NCBI RefSeq assembly: GCF_900115095.1
Contig: NZ_FOVH01000013.1
Location: forward strand, 124,001-188,000
Origin: Actinomadura madurae
Lineage (GTDB): Bacteria; Actinomycetota; Actinomycetes; Streptosporangiales; Streptosporangiaceae
Direction: 5' to 3'
Length of the DNA stretch: 64,000 bases
Position 1 is the first letter of the stretch. The number at the start of each line of letters is the position of its first letter. The position numbers were made by a program, and so were the translations under genes. Positions 35,444-44,102 of the stretch are shown here, one piece after another. Below the pieces are notes generated by a model that made no database searches, was not told the DNA's origin, and saw only the letters and a program-made list of their open reading frames with translations.

Positions 35444-36862
35444 TCAGGTGCGGGTCCAGCGCTGGTTGCCGCCGTTCCAGCAGGAGTAGAGCTGGATCGC
35501 GGAGCCGTTGGCGGTGCCGGCCGCGTCCAGGCAGAGGCCGGACTGGACGCCGACGACGGATCCGTCGGAGTTGAGGCGCCATTTCTGGTTGTCGCCGCCC
35601 CAGCAGCTGTAGATCTGGACCCTGGCGCCGTTGCCGGTGCCGGCGGCGTCCAGGCACTTGTCGCCGTAGACCCTGAGCTCGCTCGCGTCGGTGTAGGTCC
35701 ACTGCTGGTTGGTGCCGCCGTGGCAGTCCCACAGCTGGACCTGGGTGCCGTCAGTGGTGCTGGCGTTGGGCACGTCCAGGCAACGGCCCGAGCCGTCACC
35801 CTTGATCGTTCCGGCGCCGTCAGGGGGCGTCGTCGTGCCGCCGTTGAGGGCGTTGAGGACCGCGGTGTAGGCGGCCTTCTTGTTGCCGTTGCCGTCGAAC
35901 AGCAGCGGTGTCTGCTCCGAGCGCCAGGAGTCGGTGTCGCGCACGCCCCAGACGGTGATGCCGAGGCAGCGCGAGACGGCCAGGCAGTCGTTGGTCACGT
36001 TGGCGTAGGTCGTGGCCGACGCACCCTGGATGTCCAGCTCGGTGATGGCGACATCGACGCCGAGGGCGGCGAAGCTCTGCAGGGTGGTGCGGAAGTTCCC
36101 GTTGTAGGGGCTGCCGCTGTTGAAGTGGGACTGGAAGCCGACGCAGTCGATGGGCACGCCGCGCTGCTTGAAGTCGCGGACCATGGAGTACACGGCCTGC
36201 GTCTTGGCCCAGGTCCAGTTCTCGATGTTGTAGTCGTTGTAGCAGAGCTTGGCGGCCGGGTCGGCGGCGCGCGCGGTGCGGAAGGCGACCTCGATCCAGT
36301 CGTTGCCGGTGCGCTGCAGGTTGGAGTCGCGGCGGGCTCCCGAGCTGCCGTCGGCGAAGGCCTCGTTCACGACGTCCCACTGGACGATCTTGCCTGTGTA
36401 GTGGGCCATGACGCCGTTGATGTGGTCGATCATCGCCTGGCGCAGCGTGCCGCCCTCGAGGCTCTGCATCCAGCCGGGTTGCTGGGAGTGCCAGGCCAGG
36501 GTGTGGCCGCGTACCTGCTTGCCGTTCTGGACCGCCCAGTTGTAGACGCGGTCGCCGGCGCTGAAGTCGAACCGGCCCCGCTGGGGTTCGGTGGCGTCGA
36601 TCTTCATCTCGTTCTCGGCGGTCACCGAGTTGAACTCGCGGTTCGCGATCGTGGTGTACACCGAGTCGTTGAGCTTGCCCGAGGCGATGGCGGTGCCGAA
36701 GTAGCGGCCGTTCTGCGCCGCCGCGGCGCCCAGGGTGCTCTCCGCGGCGGCCGCCGGAGACGGGGCCACCAGAGCCGCGGTCGCGAGCACCCCGAGGGCG
36801 CCTGCGAGGATGGCCCGCTTGCGGATCCTGATCCTGGACTTGGGTATGACGTTCGCACGCAC
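35444..36862 (-). CDS. Secreted endo-1,4-beta-xylanase, GH10 with C-terminal CBM13
   Basis: 472 residues. A basic start and hydrophobic core ending PSPAAAAE form a Sec signal of about 40 residues. The GH10 domain (about 41-340) has WHSQQPGW, the acid/base Glu in WDVVNEAF and the nucleophile Glu in ITELDIQG. A short Thr/Pro linker (GGTTTPPDGAG) leads to a ricin-type CBM13 with three QxW repeats (QQWTY, QKWRL, QRWTR) and paired Cys. The GTG at 36862 is chosen because GGAGGA stands seven bases upstream. It cleaves xylan outside the cell. It shares a control region with the GH62 gene. Confidence 0.95.
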   Translation of the reverse strand: MRANVIPKSRIRIRKRAILAGALGVLATAALVAPSPAAAAESTLGAAAAQNGRYFGTAIASGKLNDSVYTTIANREFNSVTAENEMKIDATEPQRGRFDFSAGDRVYNWAVQNGKQVRGHTLAWHSQQPGWMQSLEGGTLRQAMIDHINGVMAHYTGKIVQWDVVNEAFADGSSGARRDSNLQRTGNDWIEVAFRTARAADPAAKLCYNDYNIENWTWAKTQAVYSMVRDFKQRGVPIDCVGFQSHFNSGSPYNGNFRTTLQSFAALGVDVAITELDIQGASATTYANVTNDCLAVSRCLGITVWGVRDTDSWRSEQTPLLFDGNGNKKAAYTAVLNALNGGTTTPPDGAGTIKGDGSGRCLDVPNASTTDGTQVQLWDCHGGTNQQWTYTDASELRVYGDKCLDAAGTGNGARVQIYSCWGGDNQKWRLNSDGSVVGVQSGLCLDAAGTANGSAIQLYSCWNGGNQRWTRT

Positions 36863-37008
36863 GTCTGTTCCTCCGTGAATGGACGAGGGGTGGGGAAGCA
36901 CGGGACACCGCCGTGCAACAGACGCCGCGCCCCATCACGGGAACGCACTCACCACCAGGGCGTCGCGGCCTCAGTGTGCGAGGCCTCGAAGATCTCGTCA
37001 ATAGTTTT

Positions 37009-37018
37009 GAAAGTTTTC
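37009..37018. promoter_or_regulatory. GAAAGTTTTC element near the xylanase promoter
   Basis: A short GAAA-GT-TTTC symmetric element sits just upstream of the minus-strand TTGACG. Similar GAAA/TTTC palindromes have been described upstream of actinomycete xylanase genes as repressor sites; the match is suggestive only. Confidence 0.4.
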
Positions 37019-37090
37019 ATCGCATACGAGGGCCGTATGTGCGTTCTAGCAGCAGGTCTATGCCCGAAACATTTTCGAAGTCCGCAGTCC

Positions 37091-37118
37091 TTGACGATGT
37101 CGCTCTGTCTCGTATTTA
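37091..37118 (+). promoter_or_regulatory. Putative GH62 promoter
   Basis: TTGACG (37091-37096) and TATTTA (37113-37118) with a 16-bp spacer, about 100 bp before the GH62 start codon. Confidence 0.55.
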
Positions 37119-37178
37119 CTCCGGGCCACCACCACCGCCCCCCGATCCCGATGGAGAGGAGGTCTCACCGGCCCGGGA

Positions 37179-37196
37179 AATGTTAGCGCTAACATT
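37179..37196. promoter_or_regulatory. Perfect 18-bp palindrome, LacI-type operator
   Basis: AATGTTAGCGCTAACATT is a perfect palindrome with the central CG typical of LacI-family operators controlling actinomycete glycoside hydrolase genes. It lies in the presumed 5' leader, 20 bp before the GH62 start, where a bound repressor could act as a roadblock. No LacI gene is in the window, so the regulator is encoded elsewhere. Confidence 0.8.
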
Positions 37197-37215
37197 GCAG
37201 GGAAGGAGGAAGTAC

Positions 37216-38259
37216 ATGGTGAGGACCTGTGCGGTCCTGGCATCGATCCTGCTGTCGGTGCTCCTGTCCGTGATGAGCGCGGGCGCCGCTCATGGCCAGA
37301 ACCAGCAGCAATGGCGGCTCGTCGACTCCCGTGGCGGTGACCGCGCTCCGACATGTGATCTTCCGTCGGCATACCGCTGGACGTCGACGGGCCCGCTCGC
37401 GCAGCCCAAGTCGGGGTGGGTCTCGCTCAAGGACTTCACCGTCGCCCCCTACAACGGCAGGCATCTCGTCTATGCGACGACGCACGACACGGGGACGACG
37501 TGGGGTTCCATGAACTTCGGCCTGTTCGGCAACTGGTCGGAGATGGCCTCTGCCAGCCAGAACAGGATGTCGAATGCCACCGTCGCTCCCACGCTCTTCT
37601 ACTTCGCGCCGAAGAACGTCTGGGTGCTCGCCTACCAGTGGGGTGGGACCGCCTTCTCCTACCGGACGTCGAGCGACCCCGCCAACCCGAACGGCTGGTC
37701 ATCGCAGCAGGTGCTCTTCTCCGGGAGCATCAGCGGCTCCGGGACGGGACCCATCGACCAGACGCTCATCGGTGACGGCACGAACATGTACCTCTTCTTC
37801 GCCGGCGACAACGGCAAGATCTACCGGGCCGGTATGCCGATCGGGAACTTCCCGGGCAGCTTCGGCACGACCTCGACAGTGGTCATGAGCGATTCGACCA
37901 ACAACCTGTTCGAGGCCGTTCAGGTCTACAAGCTCCAGGACCAGAACCGCTACCTCATGCTCGTCGAGGCGATCGGCTCCCAGGGGCGCTACTTCCGCTC
38001 GTTCACGGCCACCAGTCTGAACGGCTCGTGGACACCGCAGGCCGCGACCGAGAGCAACCCCTTCGCCGGCAAGGCGAACAGCGGCGCGACCTGGACCAAC
38101 GACATCAGCCATGGCGAACTGATCCGCACCAGTGCCGACCAGACCTTCACCATCGATCCGTGCAATCTGCAGTTGCTCTACCAGGGGCGCAGCCCCAACT
38201 CCGGCGGCGACTACGGCCTCCTGCCGTACCGGCCGGGTCTGCTGACGAGGCAGCGTTGA
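37216..38259 (+). CDS. Secreted alpha-L-arabinofuranosidase, GH62
   Basis: 347 residues with a Sec signal (VRTCAVLASILLSVLLSVMSAGAAHG). The mature protein has GH62 segments: DLPSAYRWTSTGPLAQPKSGWVSLKDFT in part, YAPKNVWVLAYQWG-like FAPKNVWVLAYQWG, IDQTLIGDGTNMYLFFAGDNGKIYRA near 185-215, LFEAVQVYKL, and a C-terminal QLLYQGRSP. The family removes arabinose side chains from arabinoxylan, complementing the divergent GH10 xylanase. The ATG at 37216 has GGAGGA six bases upstream. No carbohydrate-binding module is attached. Confidence 0.92.
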   Translation: MVRTCAVLASILLSVLLSVMSAGAAHGQNQQQWRLVDSRGGDRAPTCDLPSAYRWTSTGPLAQPKSGWVSLKDFTVAPYNGRHLVYATTHDTGTTWGSMNFGLFGNWSEMASASQNRMSNATVAPTLFYFAPKNVWVLAYQWGGTAFSYRTSSDPANPNGWSSQQVLFSGSISGSGTGPIDQTLIGDGTNMYLFFAGDNGKIYRAGMPIGNFPGSFGTTSTVVMSDSTNNLFEAVQVYKLQDQNRYLMLVEAIGSQGRYFRSFTATSLNGSWTPQAATESNPFAGKANSGATWTNDISHGELIRTSADQTFTIDPCNLQLLYQGRSPNSGGDYGLLPYRPGLLTRQR

Positions 38260-38295
38260 CGGCGTGACACGGGTCCGGCTCGGGGGTGGACCTGG

Positions 38296-38330
38296 CGTGG
38301 CGGGCACGACGAAAAGCCGAGCCCGCCACG
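38296..38330 (+). terminator. Stem-loop after GH62
   Basis: CGTGGCGGGC pairs perfectly with GCCCGCCACG around a 15-base A-rich loop, 37 bp after the GH62 stop. No U-tract follows. The remaining gap to 38466 shows no supported gene. Confidence 0.5.
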
Positions 38331-38466
38331 GTCACCGCAGGCAGGACGCCCTCGGTCGCCGGGCGGCGGGGCGAGGACGAGCGCCATGAAGATCCAAGCC
38401 CGTGCTCGAAGATGCCACTACCACCGACAAGGAGAACTCACCGATCTCTAAATGCGGCTCGGAGTA

Positions 38467-39147
38467 CTAGAGCAGGTCCTCCGCCGTGTTCTTCAGTGAG
38501 CTGAGGACGCGGCGGGTTTGTGGGTCGTCAGGGAGCACCGCGAGAAGTAGCGGGGTGGTGGAGAAAGTCGTCTCGTGGACCATGAGCCGACGGACCCATT
38601 CCATTCCCGCCGCCACTTCGGCAATGGCGTCGGTCGTGCCGCCGCTGCGCGCCCAGTTTCCGAGAGCGGATCGGTGGATCGCGTCCACGAGGGCCGCGAG
38701 GCCCATCGGTTGGAACGGTGGTGTATCCGGTGGGAGGCGCTCACGCAGGAACGCACGTGTAAGCGTCACGTATCGTTCGTGCTCAATGACCTCCCGCTTC
38801 CGTAGTTCGGGAACGACGCGCGTCAACTTGTATCGCCGGAGGACGAGCTCCGGCCGGCTGAGGAAGTCATGCAAAGACTCCTCCGTGGCCGCGATGACGG
38901 CCTCTACCGGATCCGCGTCAGGATCGGACTCGACGAGACAGCGCTGGACGAGACCGATGCGTTCGTTGTGGTCCGGAAACGCGAGTTCGTCCTTGCTCTC
39001 GAAATGCCGGAATACGGTGCGCCGAGACACTCGTGACGCCTCCGCGACAGCCTCGACCGTAACGTTCTCGTACCCCTCTTCGAGAAACAAGGCCATTGCC
39101 GTTTCCGAGATCCGGTACTTGGTCTCAAGTACTCGCCGCGAAGTCAC
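38467..39147 (-). CDS. TetR-family regulator divergent to tannase-like gene
   Basis: 226 residues from the GTG at 39147, which has a G-rich ribosome site; the far longer open frame upstream overlaps the divergent gene and is rejected. HTH: KYRISETAMALFLEEGYENVTVEAVAEASRVSRRTVFRHFESK in the first 55 residues. The C-terminal half is of the MftR/TetR_C_17 style seen in actinomycetes. It probably controls the divergent esterase through the inverted repeat at 39354. Confidence 0.88.
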   Translation of the reverse strand: MTSRRVLETKYRISETAMALFLEEGYENVTVEAVAEASRVSRRTVFRHFESKDELAFPDHNERIGLVQRCLVESDPDADPVEAVIAATEESLHDFLSRPELVLRRYKLTRVVPELRKREVIEHERYVTLTRAFLRERLPPDTPPFQPMGLAALVDAIHRSALGNWARSGGTTDAIAEVAAGMEWVRRLMVHETTFSTTPLLLAVLPDDPQTRRVLSSLKNTAEDLL

Positions 39148-39353
39148 CGACAGGCCCCCATTATGACGTGGTGTGACGCCGAGTCTAGTCCGCGTAACCG
39201 AAAGTCGCCGACCGCGAGGACGAAGGCCGTGCCGGGGGCCGGGGCGGCCGAGGCGAGGTAGTCGCCCCGCGGCGCTGCGAGGACCGTGGCCGGCTTCGTC
39301 CTCCCGGCGGGGCGGGTTCGGCAGGACACTTGCGGGTCCTTGTGACGCATGAC

Positions 39354-39370
39354 ACACTGGCACCCAGTGT
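39354..39370. promoter_or_regulatory. ACACTGG-CAC-CCAGTGT operator
   Basis: A perfect 7-bp inverted repeat with a 3-bp spacer in the 277-bp divergent gap, 54 bp before the esterase start. Size and symmetry fit a TetR operator. Confidence 0.7.
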
Positions 39371-39424
39371 CGGACATGTTGTGATTTTACGGCACAGCGT
39401 GCCAGCCTCCAGGAGGTGTCCGCA

Positions 39425-41086
39425 ATGAGCCGAGCGCCGCGAGCTCGTGGAACGTCGAACTCGATCCGTGCTGGACTGGGGCTCGTCATCGCGTCAGTGA
39501 GCGCGGCGGTGGTCCTCGCGCCGCCGCCGTCCATCGCCGCGGCGGGCACGACGCCTAGGTGTACAGAGTTGGCGGGTAGAGAGATCCCGGCGTCGGCGAT
39601 CAGCCTCCCGACCAAGGGCGGCCGTGTCGAGTCGGCGAGTCTTGTCACTCAGGTCGTGAGCGGCGAGACGGTCGAATACTGCAGGGTCGACGCCGCGCTC
39701 CTCCCCGTCGATCGCTCGGCGCCGAACATCAAGCTGCGGATCGGCATGCCCGTCGACTGGAATCGCAAAGCGATGATGTTCGGTGGCGGCGGATACAACG
39801 GCACGATTCCCGACATCGCGCAGAACGTGCCATTTGGACGCGCCGATCGGCTGGCGCCGCTGGCTCGCGGATATGCGACGTTCGCAAGTGACTCCGGGCA
39901 CCAAGCAGGTCCCACCGGATCTTTGGACGGGTCCTTCGGCGTGAACGACGAGGCGGTGCGGAACTTCGCCGCCGGTGACGCGCTCAGGAAGACCCGCGAC
40001 GCCGCCATGTTCCTCATCCGTCATGGCTACGGCGCAGGTCCCGGCCGGTCCTACTTCTCGGGTGGGTCGACCGGTGGTCGCGAGGCCCTCATCGTCGCGC
40101 AACGGTGGCCCGGCGCCTTCGATGGCGTCATCTCCGCCTACCCTGCCTGGAACAACATGGCCGAGATCCTGGATCTCGGGTATCTCGCGCAGGTGATGTC
40201 CCGACCCGGCGCGTTCCCGGGGCCCGAAAAGCAGACGCTCCTCTACAACAGCGTTGTAGCGAAGTGCGACGGCCGGGACGGGCTCAGGGACAAGGTCATC
40301 TCGAATGAGGCCGGCTGCGACTTCGATCCCCGTGTGCTTCGCTGCCCGCGCGGTGCCGACACCGGGCCGACGTGCCTGTCGGATCGGCAGATAGCGTCGG
40401 TGGTCGCGGCGTCCAAGCCGTTCCGCTGGAAGTACCGGATCGCCAGCGGTGAGAAGGAATACCCTGGGTTCCCCCTCCTTTCGGGCGCCGACATGAGAAC
40501 GCCATTCCTCGGGTTCGGCACGTCCGCGCCCGCCAACCCCATGCCGACGACGAGCGGATATGGGATGCAGTACTGGGATCAGTGGGTGAAATACTTCCTG
40601 ACGAGGGATCCTGATCACAACTCCCTTGAAGTCGACCCCCGGCGACCGGGAAAGTGGCTTCCCCGCATCAGTCACCTGTCCACCATCCAGGACCGGAACA
40701 ACTCCGACCTTCGCCCGTTCGCGCGCTCCGGCGGGAAACTGCTCCTGCTCCACGGTTCCGCGGACGAGCTGGTCTCCCACCGCTCGACGAACGACTATTA
40801 CGAGCGAGTGCTCGACAAGATGGGCTACGGGCAGACCCGGGGATTCATGCGGTACTACCTCGTGCCGGGCGCGAATCACGCCAACTTCGGCGCGCCCGCC
40901 TTCGCCGCCAACTGGGACTCGCTCTCGGCCCTGGAGCGATGGGTCGAGAAGGGGCGGCCGCCTTCCAAGCCGGTGGTCATAGACGGCCGCAGCGGCAGAA
41001 CGCGCCCGCTCTGCGAGTACCCGCGCTGGCCGAAGTACCGCTCGGGTGACGCCGACAACGCCCAGAGCTTCGTCTGCTCGCGCTGA
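39425..41086 (+). CDS. Secreted tannase/feruloyl esterase family protein
   Basis: 553 residues. The signal peptide runs to about residue 37 (ASVSAAVVLAPPPSIAAAG). Tannase-family features: FGGGGYNG near 119, the Ser nucleophile in YFSGGSTGGREAL near 210, CDGRDGLRDKVI near 279 (one of the family Cys), Asp in LLHGSADELVS near 440, and His in PGANHANFG near 480. It hydrolyses phenolic esters such as feruloyl-arabinoxylan or gallate esters. The ATG at 39425 sits eight bases after AGGAGG, so the GTG at 39416 is not favoured. It fits the neighbouring xylan enzymes. Confidence 0.9.
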   Translation: MSRAPRARGTSNSIRAGLGLVIASVSAAVVLAPPPSIAAAGTTPRCTELAGREIPASAISLPTKGGRVESASLVTQVVSGETVEYCRVDAALLPVDRSAPNIKLRIGMPVDWNRKAMMFGGGGYNGTIPDIAQNVPFGRADRLAPLARGYATFASDSGHQAGPTGSLDGSFGVNDEAVRNFAAGDALRKTRDAAMFLIRHGYGAGPGRSYFSGGSTGGREALIVAQRWPGAFDGVISAYPAWNNMAEILDLGYLAQVMSRPGAFPGPEKQTLLYNSVVAKCDGRDGLRDKVISNEAGCDFDPRVLRCPRGADTGPTCLSDRQIASVVAASKPFRWKYRIASGEKEYPGFPLLSGADMRTPFLGFGTSAPANPMPTTSGYGMQYWDQWVKYFLTRDPDHNSLEVDPRRPGKWLPRISHLSTIQDRNNSDLRPFARSGGKLLLLHGSADELVSHRSTNDYYERVLDKMGYGQTRGFMRYYLVPGANHANFGAPAFAANWDSLSALERWVEKGRPPSKPVVIDGRSGRTRPLCEYPRWPKYRSGDADNAQSFVCSR

Positions 41087-41093
41087 CGCCACG

Positions 41094-41127
41094 GAAGGCC
41101 GGATGGGGCCCGCCCCATCCGGCCTTC
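41094..41127. terminator. Bidirectional terminator hairpin
   Basis: GAAGGCCGGATGGGG pairs perfectly with its complement around a CCCG loop, a 15-bp stem between the convergent esterase and monooxygenase genes. Confidence 0.8.
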
Positions 41128-41212
41128 GCGGTGCCGGGCCGCGGTCGACGGGCAACCGGACGACGCCGGGGTGCCGGCCGCACACCGGATGCCGGCCCCC
41201 ACGGTCCATGGT

Positions 41213-42940
41213 TCAGGTGCTGTGACGGTCGAGGGCCAGCCGCAGTTGCAGGGCCAGCACCTTGGAGTAGGTGCGGCACATCTGGAAGTTGCCCGCGGTG
41301 CACCACAGGCCCGGCTGCGCGGTGGGCCGCCACATGTTGCGGAGTTCGCCCTCGTCGTCGTACCCCCAGATCGGTCCCACGGCGTCGGCGACCGCGTCGC
41401 CCATGAGGCGCCGCACGTTCTCCTGCTGCGGGTGGAAGCCCGTGGCGAGGACGACGAGGTCGGCGCCGAGCACGGAGCCGTCCCTCATCCGGAGCCCCTC
41501 CTTGACGAAGCGGTCGGTGTCCGCGAACTGCGCGAGGCCGACCGCGCCCGAGATGATCAGCTCGGAGCAGCCGACGTTGAGGTAGTAGCCTCCGCCGCGG
41601 CGCATGAACTTCATCTGCTGGCCGGTGCCGTCCTCGCCGTAGTCGGTGCGGAAGCCCGCCCGCTCCAGCCCGGCGATGAGGTCGGCGTCCATCTCCCTCA
41701 TCGCCTCCGTCAGCGCCTTGCTCCCGGTCACCAGGTCCGGGTAGGGCACCGACAGCCCGATCAGGTCGCTGTCCTCCAGCGTCGGCGCCGTGAGATAGGA
41801 CGCGTCCCCGAGGGCCGCGCTGGGGTCGACGCTGACGACGGTGGTGGAGTTGCGCTGCACCATCGTGACGGCCGCGCCGTTGGCGTGCAGGTCCTGGGCG
41901 ATGTCGTGGGCGCTGTTACCGGTCCCGATGATGACGACCCGTTCACCTGCGTGGTCGGTGCCGCCCGTGTAGTCGGCCGAGTGCAGCACCCGGCCGCCGA
42001 AGTCGCCGAGGCCGGGCAGGTCCGGCCGGTACGGGATGCCGCTCACCCCGGTGGCGAGGACGATGTGCCGGGGACGCAGGGTGCGGTGCCCGCCGCCCGC
42101 CCGGCGGATCCGCGCCTCCCAGGTCCCGGTCGCCTCGTCGAAGGCGCCGTGCTCGAACGTCGACGACCCCCAGAAGTTGATCTCCATGGCCTCGACGTAC
42201 GCCTCGAACCATCCGGCGAGCTTGTCCTTCGGGACGAACACCGGCCACGTCGGCGGGAACGGCATGTACGGCAGGTCGTTCAGCCAGACGGCGTTGTGCA
42301 GGGTGAGCGCGTGGTAGCGCTTGCGCCAGTTGTCCCCGGGGCGCTCGTGGGCGTCGACCACGAGCGCGTCCACGTCGAGCCGGCCGAGCCGGGCGGCGAG
42401 GGCGAGGCCGCTCTGCCCGGCCCCGACGATCAGGACGTCGGGGTCGTGGTCGGCGTAGGCGACCGCCGCGTGCCGCCGGTCGAGCCAGTTGGGCCCGCCG
42501 AACTTGGAGGAGTCGGCCTGGCCGGTCGGGCGGTGCGCGCCCACGGGCTCCGGACGGCCCGCGATCTCCTCCAGCGCGGTGAACAGGTTCCGGGCCACGC
42601 ACCGGCCGTCCGGTCCGGGCACGAGCCTGACCACCCCGAGCCCGCGGCCGACCGCGAGGTCGAACTCGAAGATCGCCTCGACGCAGGTGACCCCGTTGCG
42701 CTCCACCTCCCGCGGCGGCGTCCGCCCGGCCGCGAGGCGGAGGTTCGCCGCCTTGGCCCGCGGCTGGCGGGCGGAGAGTTCGGCGGGGGCGCGCGTGTGC
42801 GAGAACGTTCGGAGATCGCCGGTGAACGACACGACGTCCCGCCAGTGGCACTCGGGGGCGAAGAGCCCGGACAGGTCGGCCCCGCGTTCGAGCGCGTCGC
42901 CGAACCGGGTGAGCCAGTCCGTCGCGATGGTCGTGGTCAT
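41213..42940 (-). CDS. Flavin-containing monooxygenase with N-terminal NTF2/SnoaL-like domain
   Basis: 575 residues. The first 130 residues look like a SnoaL/NTF2 fold (LFAPECHWRDVVSFTGDLRTF). The class B flavoprotein part has the FAD motif IVGAGQSGLAL near 171, the fingerprint FGGRVLHSADY near 315, and the NADPH motif IIGTGNSAHDIAQ near 335, ending with VLATGFHPQ near 506. Such enzymes hydroxylate heteroatoms or perform Baeyer-Villiger oxidations. It is the last gene of the leftward sugar-transporter operon, 23 bp after the PRISE-like reductase. Confidence 0.9.
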   Translation of the reverse strand: MTTTIATDWLTRFGDALERGADLSGLFAPECHWRDVVSFTGDLRTFSHTRAPAELSARQPRAKAANLRLAAGRTPPREVERNGVTCVEAIFEFDLAVGRGLGVVRLVPGPDGRCVARNLFTALEEIAGRPEPVGAHRPTGQADSSKFGGPNWLDRRHAAVAYADHDPDVLIVGAGQSGLALAARLGRLDVDALVVDAHERPGDNWRKRYHALTLHNAVWLNDLPYMPFPPTWPVFVPKDKLAGWFEAYVEAMEINFWGSSTFEHGAFDEATGTWEARIRRAGGGHRTLRPRHIVLATGVSGIPYRPDLPGLGDFGGRVLHSADYTGGTDHAGERVVIIGTGNSAHDIAQDLHANGAAVTMVQRNSTTVVSVDPSAALGDASYLTAPTLEDSDLIGLSVPYPDLVTGSKALTEAMREMDADLIAGLERAGFRTDYGEDGTGQQMKFMRRGGGYYLNVGCSELIISGAVGLAQFADTDRFVKEGLRMRDGSVLGADLVVLATGFHPQQENVRRLMGDAVADAVGPIWGYDDEGELRNMWRPTAQPGLWCTAGNFQMCRTYSKVLALQLRLALDRHST

Positions 42941-42963
42941 GTCTGCCTCCGGGGCATGCTGGT

Positions 42964-44049
42964 TCAGGGGATGAGGGAGAGGTCGCGCAGCATCGCGAGG
43001 TTGTCGAGGAAGCTCACATGCGTGTCGACGCAGTCGCCGAAACCCGCCTGGCGGATCTTGATGGTGCTCTGCACCATGTCGTCGCCGGCGGCGAACCAGC
43101 CGTCGACGAACGGCCAGGACGCGATCCGGGAGAGGGCGGTGGGCCGCAGCCCGTGCTCCCGGACGATCGCGTCCCACACCGGGCCCTTGTCGGCCATCTG
43201 CTCCGCGAGCGACATCGGCTGGGGCGGCGCGGCCGGCGTTCCGAAGAAGTCCGCGATCTCCGGCCACAGGTGCCGCCAGCGGAAGTTGTCGCCGTTGGTG
43301 ACGTTGAAGACCTCGTTCCGCGCCGCCGGTGACCGCAGCGCCCAGGCGACGGCCCGCGCGAGGACGCGGGCGTCGGTCGCCTGGTGGAGCGCGCCCCACG
43401 CGGCGGGGGAGCCGGGGAAGCGCAGCGGGACGCCCTGGTGGCGGCAGACGCCGGCGTAGACGGCGAGGCCGGTCAGCATGTTCATGGGGGAGCCGAGGCT
43501 CGGGCCGATCACCGCGTCCGGGCGCAGCACCGTCCAGGTGTAGTCCGCGCGGGCGGCGTCGGCGTGGAGGAGGTCCTCCTGGTCGTTGTAGAAGATCGGC
43601 CCGAGGAAGCGGGGATCGGACTCCTTCGCCGGGGTCTTGTAGCCGCCGAGGTGTTCCCCGTACGACTTTCCGCCGCCGATGAGCACCACGTGCCGCAGCC
43701 GGGACGGCGAGCCGTGCACGGCGTCGAGCAGGTTCCGCAGCATCGCGACGTTCGGCTCGACGGTGGCGGCCATCGTCTCGCGCTCGATGTACGCGGCATG
43801 GACGATCGCGGTGATGTCGGGGCGGGCGGCGAGCGCGGCGCGGGTCGCCGCCGCGTCGAGCAGGTCGACCTGGAGGTGGTCGCCGACCGGCGGGCCGTCC
43901 GGCGGCCCGACCGGACCGCGCCGCGCGACCGTGGCGACGCGCCCGCCCGACTCCAGCAGGGCGCGGACGACGGCGCCGCCGACCACGCCGTGGGCACCGG
44001 CGACGAGGACGGTGCCGTCCCCGCCCGGCGGGCTCTCGTCGGTCATCAT
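42964..44049 (-). CDS. NAD(P)-dependent SDR of the PRISE (progesterone 5-beta-reductase/iridoid synthase-like) type
   Basis: 361 residues with an atypical SDR pattern: VAGAHGVVGGAVV near 15, the conserved Lys in GGGKSYGEHLGGY near 126, and Tyr in FYNDQEDLL near 150, the catalytic pair of PRISE enzymes that reduce activated C=C bonds. Two ATGs (44049, 44046) are adjacent; the second has better AAGGA spacing. It lies between the ABC permease and the flavin monooxygenase, suggesting a ketone or enone substrate such as a terpenoid rather than a simple sugar. Confidence 0.8.
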   Translation of the reverse strand: MMTDESPPGGDGTVLVAGAHGVVGGAVVRALLESGGRVATVARRGPVGPPDGPPVGDHLQVDLLDAAATRAALAARPDITAIVHAAYIERETMAATVEPNVAMLRNLLDAVHGSPSRLRHVVLIGGGKSYGEHLGGYKTPAKESDPRFLGPIFYNDQEDLLHADAARADYTWTVLRPDAVIGPSLGSPMNMLTGLAVYAGVCRHQGVPLRFPGSPAAWGALHQATDARVLARAVAWALRSPAARNEVFNVTNGDNFRWRHLWPEIADFFGTPAAPPQPMSLAEQMADKGPVWDAIVREHGLRPTALSRIASWPFVDGWFAAGDDMVQSTIKIRQAGFGDCVDTHVSFLDNLAMLRDLSLIP

Positions 44050-44102
44050 GATGTCCTTCCGGTTCTCAGGGATGTCGCCTGGGCACAGCGGGTCCTTACG
44101 GG

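Larger units (their letters stand above)
36863..37215. promoter_or_regulatory. Divergent xylanase/GH62 control region (353 bp)
   Basis: No gene is seen here. The gap holds the GAAA-N2-TTTC repeat, a GH62 promoter and a long palindrome listed separately. A TTGACG hexamer on the minus strand (36996-37001) with a weak -10 could serve the xylanase gene. Confidence 0.7.

Noticed and set aside
38331..38466. Short peptide frame (about 21 codons from an ATG near 38388) before the TetR stop
   Set aside because: No ribosome site, no conserved feature and too short to support.
39148..39648. Upstream extension of the TetR gene into the esterase region
   Set aside because: Overlaps the divergent esterase and the operator; TetR homology starts only after the GTG at 39147.
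41171..43459. A 762-residue plus-strand frame over the monooxygenase and reductase genes
   Set aside because: Shadow of minus-strand coding; no ribosome site or recognisable domain.
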